From the NCBI RefSeq assembly GCF_019603315.1, contig NZ_CP080649.1, forward strand, positions 2,614,176 to 2,678,175: a DNA stretch of 64,000 bases, read 5' to 3'. Below the pieces are notes generated by a model, which did no database searches, was not told the DNA's origin, and saw only the letters and a list, made by a program, of their open reading frames with translations. The position numbers were made by a program, and so were the translations under genes. Below are positions 34,654-45,053 of this stretch, in pieces (the first letter of the stretch is position 1; each line of letters starts with the position of its first letter). The stretch comes from Ruficoccus sp. ZRK36. GTDB taxonomy: Bacteria; Verrucomicrobiota; Verrucomicrobiia; Opitutales; Cerasicoccaceae.

Positions 34654-35358
34654 ATGGGCATCTTTGACTTTTCCCTTATCGAGCGCGGCGGTCCCCTCAT
34701 GTGGCCGCTGCTCGTGCTGAGCCTGATCGGGTTCATCTTTTTCGTCGAGCGCACTCTGTACCTGCACAAAGGGCAGATTCGCACCAACACCTTTGTCGAC
34801 GGGATCAAGAACCTCGTACGCAAGCGCCGCCTGCTGGAGGCACTCACCGTGTGTGAGGAGACCCCCGGCCCCGTCGCCAGCGTGGTCAAGGCCGCGCTCC
34901 TCAATCACGACAAATCCGAGGAGAAAATGCGCGGGGCCATCCGTGATGCCGCCCTGGTCGAGATCCCCTCGCTGGAGCGCCGCGTCGGCACGATTGCCGC
35001 CATCGCCAAGGTCTCCCCGCTGCTGGGCCTGCTGGGCACAGTGGTCGCTCTGCTCAACGCCTTTGTCCAGATGCAGCTCAAGGGCCCTTACGCCAATGCC
35101 TCGACCTTTTCCGGGGATGTGGCTCAGGCCCTGATCACCACCGCCACCGGGCTGGCAATCGCCATCATGGCCTACCTCGCTCACCATTTCCTCCATGGCC
35201 GGGTGCGCGCGCTGGTTCATGACATGGAGTGGGTCGGTAACGATATTATCCAGTTTATGCACCGGGATGTCCCCGAGGACGACGAGGATGAGGACGATCA
35301 ACCTGCCGCCGAAAAGACCGCATCCGCGGAGCAAACCGCTCCCGAGAAGAACGCCTGA
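34654..35358 (+). CDS. exbB: ExbB/TolQ-family proton channel protein
   Basis: A 234-residue inner-membrane protein with three membrane segments (GGPLMWPLLVLSLIGFIFFVERTLYL near residues 11-36, LLGLLGTVVALLNAF near 125-139, and GLAIAIMAYLAHHFLHGR near 167-184). Conserved residues of the MotA/TolQ/ExbB family are present in APLLGLLGT and FSGDVAQALITTATGLAIAIMAY, including the pore Thr. It forms a pentameric channel with ExbD to harvest proton motive force. The acidic C-terminus is unusual (DEDEDDQPAAEK). Second gene of the operon. Confidence 0.93.
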   Translation: MGIFDFSLIERGGPLMWPLLVLSLIGFIFFVERTLYLHKGQIRTNTFVDGIKNLVRKRRLLEALTVCEETPGPVASVVKAALLNHDKSEEKMRGAIRDAALVEIPSLERRVGTIAAIAKVSPLLGLLGTVVALLNAFVQMQLKGPYANASTFSGDVAQALITTATGLAIAIMAYLAHHFLHGRVRALVHDMEWVGNDIIQFMHRDVPEDDEDEDDQPAAEKTASAEQTAPEKNA

Positions 35359-35369
35359 GCTTTGTACCC

Positions 35370-35837
35370 ATGTCGCTGACCCGTCCGCTCGAACTCGAAC
35401 GCCACCTGTCCTCGCCCGGTAAACGCCTGGACGTGGCACCGCTGTTCGATGTGCTGCTGATTTGCCTCATGCTCATGCTGCTGGGCTCGCGCTTTGTGGC
35501 TGCTCCCGGCGAGACGATTGCGCTGCCCGTGGTTCAGAACTCGGCCCCGGCCGGAGTTGCGACCCTCGCAGTCCTGACCTACAAGAGCGACGAGATGATG
35601 ATTCTCGATGGCCGCGTGGTCACCCTGGAGGGCTGGAAGCGCCTGATCGAGCGGGGTGAAAGCCCCGGTGAGGGCGTCCTGCTGGTAAAGGCCGACGCGG
35701 AGCTGCCCCTGCAAACCCTTTTGAGCCTGGCCGATCTGGCGCGTGAGGCTGGCTATACGGCCCTGCAGATTGCCGCTAACTCGGAGCAGCCGACAGCTAG
35801 AGCGCAGGGAGGAATCGAGGGACTCAGTCAGCCATGA
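35370..35837 (+). CDS. exbD: ExbD/TolR-family protein
   Basis: A 155-residue protein with one N-terminal membrane segment (APLFDVLLICLMLMLLGSRFVAAPGE, about 24-49), including the conserved pore Asp (D29 in LFDV), and a periplasmic domain ending in LLSLADLAREAGYTALQIAAN. Its partner is the preceding ExbB; the pair powers an outer-membrane process through a TonB- or TolA-like protein. The stop codon overlaps the start of the next gene (ATGA at 35834). Confidence 0.9.
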   Translation: MSLTRPLELERHLSSPGKRLDVAPLFDVLLICLMLMLLGSRFVAAPGETIALPVVQNSAPAGVATLAVLTYKSDEMMILDGRVVTLEGWKRLIERGESPGEGVLLVKADAELPLQTLLSLADLAREAGYTALQIAANSEQPTARAQGGIEGLSQP

Positions 35838-36595
35838 CGTCCCAGCGCAGCTACTTGTTTCGCCTTCAGCGCTGGTGGCATTCCCCGGTGGCGCGCCTGG
35901 CCTGTGTGCTGGGGGTAGGGGTGCACCTGGCGGGCTTTTTGCTCTTTCGGGTGACGGCCCGGCCCGTCAGCGCAGAGGAGATTCCGCAGCCGTTTATCGT
36001 TTGGAATGGTCCCGACCATGGCGTGCAGAGCGAGATCCGCCGTGAGCAGTCGCTGCTGCTCGACTCCGAGGCGCTCTTTTTGCCGACTACGCTTAACGCC
36101 CGTGGAGTTCAGGGAACACAGCGCGTGCTCTCTCCCGGCGCAGCCTTACTGGAGATGGATACGCCGCTGCCGCTGGTGATGAATCTATCCTGGGGAGGGC
36201 AGGGCGATGGCAGCCAGGGTCCGCTTAATTTTAACGACCTGCTGACGCGCTATGCGCGCGATTCCTTTACGACCTACGGGCAGACTGCTCCGCCCCCGCC
36301 GCCTCTGGTGACGAAGCCGGATGCTTATCTGGTCGAGGTGCGGGATGCCAGCACGGGTCGTCTGGTGGGGGAGTTTCCGCTTGATCCGGGTGAGGCCGTG
36401 CTGCCCAGCCCCGGCGAGCTCGAAGCCCTGGAGTTTATGCTCTACCGCTCGGCAGCGGGTAATGTCGGCTCACTCTTGCCCTTGAGCCAGGCCTCTGCCG
36501 GTGAGACGGGCCGCGCCTGGGCCCGCCTGATCGAAAGTGCAGGCTGGGAGCTGGAGCTGCCGCAGGGCTACTATCGCCTCGTCGTTAGCCCCTGA
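35834..36595 (+). CDS. TonB-like partner in the ExbBD operon, unclassified
   Basis: A 253-residue protein with a single membrane segment near residues 19-38 (LACVLGVGVHLAGFLLFRVTA), a basic N-terminus and a periplasmic domain rich in Pro and Gly, topologically like an energy transducer. It does not show a clear TonB C-terminal domain; residues 80-180 carry YARDSFTTYGQTAPPPPPLVTKPDAYLVEVRDASTGRLVGEF. Its start overlaps exbD by 4 bp, so stoichiometric production with ExbBD is likely. Its role is inferred from position only. A 16-nt stretch near the 3' end matches the intergenic repeat consensus. Confidence 0.65.
   Translation: MTSQRSYLFRLQRWWHSPVARLACVLGVGVHLAGFLLFRVTARPVSAEEIPQPFIVWNGPDHGVQSEIRREQSLLLDSEALFLPTTLNARGVQGTQRVLSPGAALLEMDTPLPLVMNLSWGGQGDGSQGPLNFNDLLTRYARDSFTTYGQTAPPPPPLVTKPDAYLVEVRDASTGRLVGEFPLDPGEAVLPSPGELEALEFMLYRSAAGNVGSLLPLSQASAGETGRAWARLIESAGWELELPQGYYRLVVSP
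36531..36546 (+). other. short repeat match inside a coding sequence
   Basis: The bases ATCGAAAGTGCAGGCT inside the TonB-like gene are identical to a 16-nt part of the palindromic repeats (for example in R4). The surrounding bases do not form the adjoining hairpins fully, so it may be coincidence, or a repeat fragment captured by the reading frame. Confidence 0.35.
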
Positions 36596-36642
36596 ACGTC
36601 CCGTACCGTTGACAACCTTTGACCTAAACCTTTCCTGAATTC

Positions 36643-37872
36643 ATGCCCTGGTACCTGTATCTCGCGCTCAAGCAGCTTTTCCCTTCGGGGCGGCTGGTGT
36701 CGCTTTTCTGCGTCGTCTCGGTGACGGGCGTCACCCTCGGGGTGATGGTGCTGCTCATCGTCCAGAGCGTGATGAACGGCTTTGGTAAGGAAATCCGCGA
36801 CAAGCTGGCCGATACCGGCGGCCATGTGCGCGTGTACGGCGGCGGCATTATTTATCAGACCTGGCCGCTGGTCGAGATGGCCGAGCAGATTGACGGGGTC
36901 GAGGCTGTCTCGCCCTATGCCGAGGGCATGTGCATGATGATGTTTCGCAACCGCCCGGCCTTCCCCTACGTGATGGGGGTGGACGTGCTGGAGGACGAGC
37001 AGATCATCCCCTTTGATCGCTACCTGCGCAGTGGCTCGATTGACGACCTCGACGATGAGACGGTCTTCCTCGGCGCCGGGCTCGCGGCCTCCATTGGTGC
37101 CTATCCGGGCTCGACTGTGGAGCTGTATTCGCCGCTCATGCTCGACAAGCTCAAAAACGACGAGGTCCTGCTGCCCCGCGAGCTGACCGTGGCGGGTGTC
37201 TTCGAGACCGGCTACAACAAGATCGACGGCAACACCATGATCGTGACGCTGCGGCTGATGCAGGAGCTCTACGGTCTGGGTAACGGCGCGCACGGCGTCT
37301 CCCTGCGTCTGGCGGACCGCAATCAGGCTGCCGCGGTCGCCAAGCAGCTCAACGACCAGCTCGAACCTCCCTATCGGGCGGTGACGTGGCTGGAGCAGAA
37401 TCAGGACATCCTCTTCGTCCTCAATCTGGAGAAGACGGTCATGTCGTTCATCATCCTTTTCATCATCCTCGTGGCGGCCTTTTCCATCGCCAGCTCGCTC
37501 TTTACTGCGGTGGTCCGCAAGACCCGCGAGATTGGCCTGATCGGTGCCATGGGGGGGCGCTCGCTGCAGATGGCCTTCGTCTTCTGCTTCCAGGGCTTTC
37601 TGGTCGGTGCCGTCGGCTCGGTGCTCGGGGTGGGGCTGGCACTGCTGATCCTCTACTACCGCGCGCAAATCGTCGATGCCCTGACCCGTGTGACCAACAG
37701 CTCCGACATGATGCTGAATTTTTACCAGTTCCGCGTGCTGCCCGTCCACTACGAGGCGAAAGACTTCATCCTGATCGTATCCTTTGCCATCGTCGTCTCT
37801 ACACTGGCCGGGCTGCTGCCCGCCTGGCGAGCCGCCCGCCTCAAACCCGCTGATGCCCTCCGCAATGAGTAG
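36643..37872 (+). CDS. LolC/LolE-type lipoprotein-releasing ABC permease
   Basis: A 409-residue membrane protein of the LolCE/FtsX family. The N-terminus (YLYLALKQLFPSGRLVSLFCVVSVTGVTLGVMVLLIVQSVMNGFGKEIRDKLADTGGHVRV) is the family signature: first membrane segment, then NGF...H-V. The large periplasmic domain is followed by three C-terminal helices (MSFIILFIILVAAFSIASSLFTAVV, FCFQGFLVGAVGSVLGVGLALLIL and FILIVSFAIVVSTLAGLLPAWRAARLKPADALRNE). It extracts lipoproteins from the inner membrane, powered by the next gene, whose start overlaps it by 8 bp. Whether one permease serves alone (as homodimer) cannot be told. Confidence 0.94.
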   Translation: MPWYLYLALKQLFPSGRLVSLFCVVSVTGVTLGVMVLLIVQSVMNGFGKEIRDKLADTGGHVRVYGGGIIYQTWPLVEMAEQIDGVEAVSPYAEGMCMMMFRNRPAFPYVMGVDVLEDEQIIPFDRYLRSGSIDDLDDETVFLGAGLAASIGAYPGSTVELYSPLMLDKLKNDEVLLPRELTVAGVFETGYNKIDGNTMIVTLRLMQELYGLGNGAHGVSLRLADRNQAAAVAKQLNDQLEPPYRAVTWLEQNQDILFVLNLEKTVMSFIILFIILVAAFSIASSLFTAVVRKTREIGLIGAMGGRSLQMAFVFCFQGFLVGAVGSVLGVGLALLILYYRAQIVDALTRVTNSSDMMLNFYQFRVLPVHYEAKDFILIVSFAIVVSTLAGLLPAWRAARLKPADALRNE

Positions 37873-38548
37873 CGAACCCGTTCTCCAGACCGTCGGATTA
37901 ACCAAAGTTTTTACCGGCCCCGACAGCCGGATCGAAGTGCTCTCCGGGGTGGACCTGTCTGTGCATGCCGGGGAGAGCGTGAGCATCCGTGGTGAGTCCG
38001 GCGCGGGTAAGACCACGCTGCTCTACATCCTCTCTACACTGGAGCTGCCCGACGCGGGAGCTATTCACTGGAGCGGCGAAAACGTCCTGAAGAAGTCCGC
38101 CGACTGGCGGGCACTGCGCCGCACGACCTTTATGGGGCTGGTCTTCCAGTCCTACTATCTGATCCCGGAGATGAATGCTCTGGAAAACGTGCTCATGGCG
38201 GCCCGCCTTGCCGGTAAGCTCGACGCCGCCAAGCGCGAACGTGCCCGTGATCTGCTCGCGCAGGTGGGGCTCTCAGAGCGCCTACGCCACATGCCCGGCC
38301 AGCTCTCTGGAGGGGAACGCCAGCGCGTGGCCTTGGCCCGCGCCCTCCTGAACAAGCCCGCGCTCGTCCTCGCGGACGAACCCACCGGCAACCTCGACGA
38401 GCACACCGGCGCCGAGGTGATGGATATTTTTATGAAAATGTGCGCCGAGGAGCAGGTCGCGCTTTGCCTGGTCACCCACAATCCGGAGTTCGCCTCCCGC
38501 ACCCAGCGCCGCCTCTTCATGCGCGGCGGTGTGCTGGAGGAGCTGTAG
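37865..38548 (+). CDS. lolD: LolD-type ABC transporter ATPase
   Basis: A 227-residue ATP-binding protein: Walker A GESGAGKTTLLYIL, signature LSGGERQRVALARAL, Walker B LVLADEPTGNLDEHTG, and the switch His in CLVTHNPEF. The LolD/MacB group normally pairs with FtsX-fold permeases, here the overlapping LolC/E gene. ATG at 37865 was chosen as the family start. Its stop codon (TAG) lies at the head of a degenerate repeat module TAGGCAGGTCC. Confidence 0.95.
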   Translation: MSSEPVLQTVGLTKVFTGPDSRIEVLSGVDLSVHAGESVSIRGESGAGKTTLLYILSTLELPDAGAIHWSGENVLKKSADWRALRRTTFMGLVFQSYYLIPEMNALENVLMAARLAGKLDAAKRERARDLLAQVGLSERLRHMPGQLSGGERQRVALARALLNKPALVLADEPTGNLDEHTGAEVMDIFMKMCAEEQVALCLVTHNPEFASRTQRRLFMRGGVLEEL

Positions 38549-38587
38549 GCAGGTCCTTGTCCTGTACCGGTGGGAGAGCTTTCGCTT

Positions 38588-38622
38588 TTCTTCTTTGTGT
38601 CCTTTGCGCTCTTTGCGGTTAA
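38588..38622 (-). repeat. GCAAAG-type dispersed repeat
   Basis: The minus-strand reading is TTAACCGCAAAGAGCGCAAA followed by GGACACAAAGAAGAA. It is an inverted partner of the copy at 39627-39665, so the two flank the oxidoreductase gene. Similar CGCAAAG tracts occur in many environmental bacterial genomes; function is unknown. Confidence 0.7.
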
Positions 38623-38672
38623 TCTCATTTTTCCGTTTCCCCGGCGCATTTTAGCCTCTAGTTTAGACGTTT

Positions 38673-39617
38673 ATGGCAGATAAGACCCCTTTGCGTTGCG
38701 GGGTGGCCGGGGTCGGGTACCTCGGGCAGCACCACGCTCGGATCTACAACCAGCTCCCCGGCTGTGAACTGGCCGGTGTCTATGACGCCGACCCCAAACG
38801 CGCCCGCGAGATCGCCAAGCAGCACGGGAACGCCCATGTGTGCGAAACCCTCGACGAGCTCGGCGAGCGCTGCGAGGCCATCAGCGTCGCCGTCCCGACC
38901 GACCGCCACACCGAGGTCGCCCTGCCTCTGCTGGAGAAAAATTGCCACCTGCTGATCGAGAAGCCCATCTGCCCCACACTGGAAGAGGCTGAGCAGATCA
39001 CCGAGGCCGCCGCCTCGCGCGGCCTGCTGGTGCAGGTTGGCCACATCGAGCACTACAACCCGGTCATGGGCTTTCTGGAAAAGCACGTCAAGGACCCGCG
39101 TTTCATCACCGCGGACCGCCTGGCGGAGTTCAAGATCCGAGGAGTCGAGGTCAGCGTCGTGCTCGACCTGATGATCCATGACATCGGCGTCATCCTGCAG
39201 CTCGTGAAGTCGCCGCTGGTGCGCGTGGACTCGGTCGGGGTCAACGTCCTGACCAAGAGTGAGGACATCGCCAACGCCCGCCTGACCTTTGAAAACGGCT
39301 GCGTGGCCAACATCAACACCAGCCGCGTCAGCCGCAAGCCGGTGCGCGAGATCCGCGTCTTCCAGCCCAACGCCTACCTCTCGCTCAACTTCGCCGAGCA
39401 AAAGGGCCACCTCATCCGCAAGGGTAAGCTCGGCCTGAGCAAGAAGAACATCCCGATCGAGAAGGGCGAGCCGCTCCTGCTGGAGCTGGATTCCTTTACC
39501 GACGCCGTGCGTAAGCACACCGCCCCCAAGGTGGACGCCGCCCTCGGCCGCAGCGCCCTGGAGGTCGCCCTCAAAATCACCCAGCAGATCCGCGACGCCA
39601 ACGCTCTGCGCGGGTAG
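38673..39617 (+). CDS. Gfo/Idh/MocA oxidoreductase, likely UDP-sugar 3-dehydrogenase
   Basis: A 314-residue NAD-dependent oxidoreductase. The Rossmann loop is CGVAGVGYLGQHHARIYNQLPGCELAGVYD (residues 9-38), EKP (IEKPICPTLEEAE) holds the catalytic Lys region and HIEHYNPVM with LMIHDIGVILQLVKSP the active-site His residues. In several bacteria a member of this family (GnnA) sits beside lpx genes and oxidises UDP-GlcNAc at C3 to make amino-substituted lipid A. Its location directly upstream of lpxB suggests that role, but the sequence alone does not prove it. It is flanked by inverted GCAAAG repeats. Confidence 0.82.
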   Translation: MADKTPLRCGVAGVGYLGQHHARIYNQLPGCELAGVYDADPKRAREIAKQHGNAHVCETLDELGERCEAISVAVPTDRHTEVALPLLEKNCHLLIEKPICPTLEEAEQITEAAASRGLLVQVGHIEHYNPVMGFLEKHVKDPRFITADRLAEFKIRGVEVSVVLDLMIHDIGVILQLVKSPLVRVDSVGVNVLTKSEDIANARLTFENGCVANINTSRVSRKPVREIRVFQPNAYLSLNFAEQKGHLIRKGKLGLSKKNIPIEKGEPLLLELDSFTDAVRKHTAPKVDAALGRSALEVALKITQQIRDANALRG

Positions 39618-39626
39618 TGTTTTTAG

Positions 39627-39665
39627 CTAACCGCAAAGGACGCAAAGAGCGCGAAGAAGAAACAC
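39627..39665 (+). repeat. GCAAAG-type dispersed repeat
   Basis: CTAACCGCAAAGGACGCAAA then GAGCGCGAAGAAGAAACAC, just after the Gfo/Idh/MocA stop codon. It is inverted relative to the copies at 38588 and 39714, and with 39714 could form a large stem. Confidence 0.7.
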
Positions 39666-39713
39666 AAAACAACGCCGTGCCACTGTCTCTAGGGGACAGG
39701 TCTTTTACGGAAT

Positions 39714-39747
39714 ATCTTCGCGTCCTTCGTGCACTTTGCGGTTAAAA
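39714..39747 (-). repeat. GCAAAG-type dispersed repeat
   Basis: TATCTTCGCGTCCTTCGTGC followed by ACTTTGCGGTTAAA, about 50 bp after the previous copy and in the opposite direction, ending just upstream of lpxB. Confidence 0.68.
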
Positions 39748-39757
39748 GTATTTATCC

Positions 39758-40912
39758 ATGCCCCTACCAGCAGCCAACAGTCAGCCCGATCTGCTCATCC
39801 TGGCCGGTGAGCACTCCGGTGACCAGCACGCGGCCCGCCTTCTGCGCGAGCTGCGGGCGGAGCGTTCGGGCCTGACGGTGTGCGCCATCGGCGGCGAGGA
39901 GTTGGAAAAGGCCGGGGCGCAGTTGTTGTTCGATCTCACCCAGCACTCGGTGGTGGGCCTGTTCGAGGTTTTAAAGAACTACGGTTTTTTTAAAGACCTT
40001 TTCGAGCAGACCGTGGCGTGGATCAAGGAGCACAATCCGCGCGCGATCTGCTTTGTCGATTATCCGGGCTTTAACCTCCGGCTGGCCGAGCGCCTGCAAA
40101 AGGAGGGCATCAGCGTGAAGGGCGGGGGAGAGGTCCAACTGCTCTACTACATCAGCCCGCAGATCTGGGCCTGGAAGGGCCACCGGCGCTTCAAGATGGC
40201 CAAGCTGCTCGACTCGCTCGCGGTGATTTTTCCGTTCGAGGTCAAGTGCTACGACGACACCGAGCTGCCCGTGGCCTACGTGGGCCACCCCTTTACCGCA
40301 GATGACTACGAGCTCCCGCTGTGCTACGATGCAAAGGGACCGGTCCTGCTCCTGCCCGGCAGCCGCAAGACACCCGTACGGCGCATCTTCCCGCTCATGC
40401 TGCACGCGTTGGAGCGTTATTTTCAGCAAAACCCGGACAGCCCGCGCCGAGCGGTGGCCATCTATCCCGGCGAAGCCATTGCCGCCGTGCTGCGCGAGCA
40501 GCTCGCGCATTTTCCTTCCTTGAAGGATCGGCTCAGTTTGGAGCCGGGAGGCTCTGTCGCCTCGGCTTCCGCGGTGATGACCAGCTCGGGCACGATGTCT
40601 CTCAACTGCGCACTGGCAGCCATCCCCGGCGTGATCGTGTACCGCGCCAACCCGCTCACGTACTTCATCGGGCGGCGTCTGGTCAGCATCGACCGCCTCG
40701 GCATCGCCAACATCCTGCTCGGTCGCGATGTGTACCCCGAGTACCTGCAAGGCGCGGCCACGCCCACTGCTTTGTCTGCCGAGCTGGTGTCCTGCCTCGA
40801 TGAGCCTTCCCGCCTCACGGCGATGCAAGAGGCCGCCGCCGAGCTGCTCCACCTCCTCGGCGAAGAGCGTGAAATCTCTCCCGCCCAGTGGCTGGGCGGA
40901 TTTCTGGAGTAG
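39758..40912 (+). CDS. lpxB: lipid-A-disaccharide synthase
   Basis: A 384-residue glycosyltransferase that joins UDP-2,3-diacylglucosamine and lipid X into the lipid A disaccharide. Family motifs: LAGEHSGDQHAARLLRELR at the start, FVDYPGFNLRLA, YYISPQIWAWKGHRRFKMAK, LPGSRKTPVRRIFPLML and the C-terminal SGTMSLNCALAAIPGVIVYRANPLTYFIGRRLV. Normal length. Its presence means the organism makes lipopolysaccharide-type lipid A. It follows the oxidoreductase by 140 bp on the same strand. Confidence 0.95.
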   Translation: MPLPAANSQPDLLILAGEHSGDQHAARLLRELRAERSGLTVCAIGGEELEKAGAQLLFDLTQHSVVGLFEVLKNYGFFKDLFEQTVAWIKEHNPRAICFVDYPGFNLRLAERLQKEGISVKGGGEVQLLYYISPQIWAWKGHRRFKMAKLLDSLAVIFPFEVKCYDDTELPVAYVGHPFTADDYELPLCYDAKGPVLLLPGSRKTPVRRIFPLMLHALERYFQQNPDSPRRAVAIYPGEAIAAVLREQLAHFPSLKDRLSLEPGGSVASASAVMTSSGTMSLNCALAAIPGVIVYRANPLTYFIGRRLVSIDRLGIANILLGRDVYPEYLQGAATPTALSAELVSCLDEPSRLTAMQEAAAELLHLLGEEREISPAQWLGGFLE

Positions 40913-40918
40913 GGGAGA

Positions 40919-41184
40919 AGTACGGCTTTTTGCGGGGCTACGCGCCCCGCACCCGCGACGGAGTGCCTCCGTTGGCATTGATGGGGCTATGCCCCATCGC
41001 TCCTTGCCGTCGCTGCCCCAATAGCGGATTGTTCGCATTCATTGGGACGATCAGTTTTTATGTTTGTCATCTCAGCGATTAGTGAAAGCAGCTTCGCTGC
41101 TTTCACTAATCGCTGACACGATGCGTAGCATCGAAAGTGCAGCCTTGGCTGCCGCGGGGTCTGGGGGTGCGTAGCCCCCAGAAG
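40919..41184 (+). repeat. palindromic modular repeat, copy R5
   Basis: Fills most of the 339-bp gap between lpxB and the U32 gene. It has GCGGGGC-tacgc-GCCCCGC (40932-40950), ACGGAG-tgc-CTCCGT, ATGGGGC-tat-GCCCCAT (40981-40997), the sequence GTTCGCATTCATTGGGACGA, then the 21-bp perfect stem 41072-41116 (variable arm GTGAAAGCAGC/GCTGCTTTCAC, loop TTC), ATCGAAAGT, GCAGCC-tt-GGCTGC and CTGGGGG-tgcgtag-CCCCCAG. From 40981 on it parallels copy R6. Confidence 0.93.
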
Positions 41185-41251
41185 AAACCGAGCATTCATG
41201 AGCGCTTGCTAAAGGCGGGAAAATGCGTTCCCTGTGGGTGGTTTACTTGCG

Positions 41252-43834
<2,583 letters not shown>

Positions 43835-43886
43835 CCCGGTATGGTCACGCACCGAACGGATGAGGTTGCGCTGTCGTTAAAATCCA

Positions 43887-44981
43887 CTACGCCGTGGCGA
43901 GGGCCGGGTAGTCAATGTAGCCACCGGGTCCGGATGCGTAGAAGGTGTCGGACTGCGGCTCATTGAGGGGAGCCCCGGAGGCCAGACGGGCGGGCAGGTC
44001 CGGGTTGGCGATGAAGAGCTTGCCCCAGGCGGCGGCATCGGCTTCGCCCTTGGAGATGAGGGCGTCAGCGGTAGCTGCGTCGAGCTCCTGGTTGGCGATA
44101 AGTACGCCCCCGAATATCTGCTTCATCAGCGGACTCAGGCGCGGTTCTTCCTGGGACTCGCGAGTGAAGATGAAGGCGAGGCCGCGCTTGCCGGCTTCAC
44201 GGGCCACGTAGCTGAAGGTTTCCTCCAGGTTCGAGTCGCCCATGTCATGGCTGTCGGCACGCGGGGCCAGGTGAAGGCCGACGCGGTCCGCGCCCCAGAC
44301 AGAGATAGCGGCATCGATGGCCTCAAACATAAAGCGTGCACGGTTCTCGATAGAGCCGCCGTATTCGTCGGTGCGCTTGTTCGTGCGGTCCTGCAGGAAC
44401 TGGTCGGGCAGGTAGCCGTTAGCACCATGGAGTTCTACGCCGTCGAAGCCTGCGCGCTTGGCATTCTCGGCACCGCGACGGTAGGCCTCGATGATGCCGG
44501 GGATTTCGTCGGTTTCCAGGGCGCGCGGGGTTTCGTAGCCCTTCATCGGGCGAACGAGGCTGACGTGCCCGGCGGGCTTGATCGCGCTCGGGGCGACAGG
44601 CAGCTCGCCGTCGAGGTAGATCGGGTCGGAGATGCGCCCCACATGCCAGAGCTGGAGGACGATGCGTCCGCCTTCGGCGTGTACGGCCTCAGTGATCTTT
44701 TTCCAGCCCGCGACCTGCTCATCGTTCCAGATGCCGGGGGTGTTCGGATAGCCGACGCCCATCGGGGTGACAGAGGTCGCCTCGGTTATGATGAGGCCTG
44801 CTCCGGCGCGCTGCCGGTAGTACTCGATCATCATCTCATTAGGCACGCGATCACTGCCGGTGCGGCAGCGCGTCAGCGGCGCCATGATGACGCGGTTGGG
44901 GAGGTTCCAGGCGCCAACCTGGAGCGGTTCGAAAAGCGGTGATGTCGTTGTTGTTTTCATTGTTCGATTTAAACCGAACAT
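43887..44981 (-). CDS. Old Yellow Enzyme-family ene-reductase
   Basis: A 364-residue FMN-dependent ene-reductase of the NemA/OYE group. Motifs: LFEPLQVGAWNLPNRVIMAPLTRCRTGSD at the FMN site, QLWHVGRISDP, the active-site HGANGYLPDQFLQDRTNKRTDEYGGSIENRARF with the His-x-x-Asn pair, and Tyr in the DRTNxRTDxYGGS element. ATG at 44981 is supported by GAAAAGG five nt upstream; the alternative ATG at 44960 would remove the first seven codons. With start 44981 one operator lies in the first codons. Divergent from the ArsR gene, its likely regulator; OYEs of this kind handle electrophiles or nitro compounds. Confidence 0.92.
   Translation of the reverse strand: MFGLNRTMKTTTTSPLFEPLQVGAWNLPNRVIMAPLTRCRTGSDRVPNEMMIEYYRQRAGAGLIITEATSVTPMGVGYPNTPGIWNDEQVAGWKKITEAVHAEGGRIVLQLWHVGRISDPIYLDGELPVAPSAIKPAGHVSLVRPMKGYETPRALETDEIPGIIEAYRRGAENAKRAGFDGVELHGANGYLPDQFLQDRTNKRTDEYGGSIENRARFMFEAIDAAISVWGADRVGLHLAPRADSHDMGDSNLEETFSYVAREAGKRGLAFIFTRESQEEPRLSPLMKQIFGGVLIANQELDAATADALISKGEADAAAWGKLFIANPDLPARLASGAPLNEPQSDTFYASGPGGYIDYPALATA
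44961..44980. promoter_or_regulatory. operator 1 for the ArsR-type regulator
   Basis: TGTTCGATTTAAACCGAACA: an inverted repeat in which 9 of 10 position pairs are complementary (TGTTCG...CGAACA). It lies at the start of the ene-reductase gene. A related site is at 45011-45030; centres are 50 bp apart, about five helical turns. Confidence 0.72.
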
Positions 44982-45010
44982 ACATGCCTTTTCACTTTCG
45001 TCAAATCTGA

Positions 45011-45030
45011 TGTTTGATTTTTATCGAACT
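45011..45030. promoter_or_regulatory. operator 2 for the ArsR-type regulator
   Basis: TGTTTGATTTTTATCGAACT shares the half-sites TGTT(C/T)GAT and ATCGAACT with operator 1 and is placed in the divergent gap upstream of the regulator gene. Symmetry is weaker than in operator 1. Confidence 0.6.
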
Positions 45031-45053
45031 ATGTGGTCCATTAGTCATGCGTT

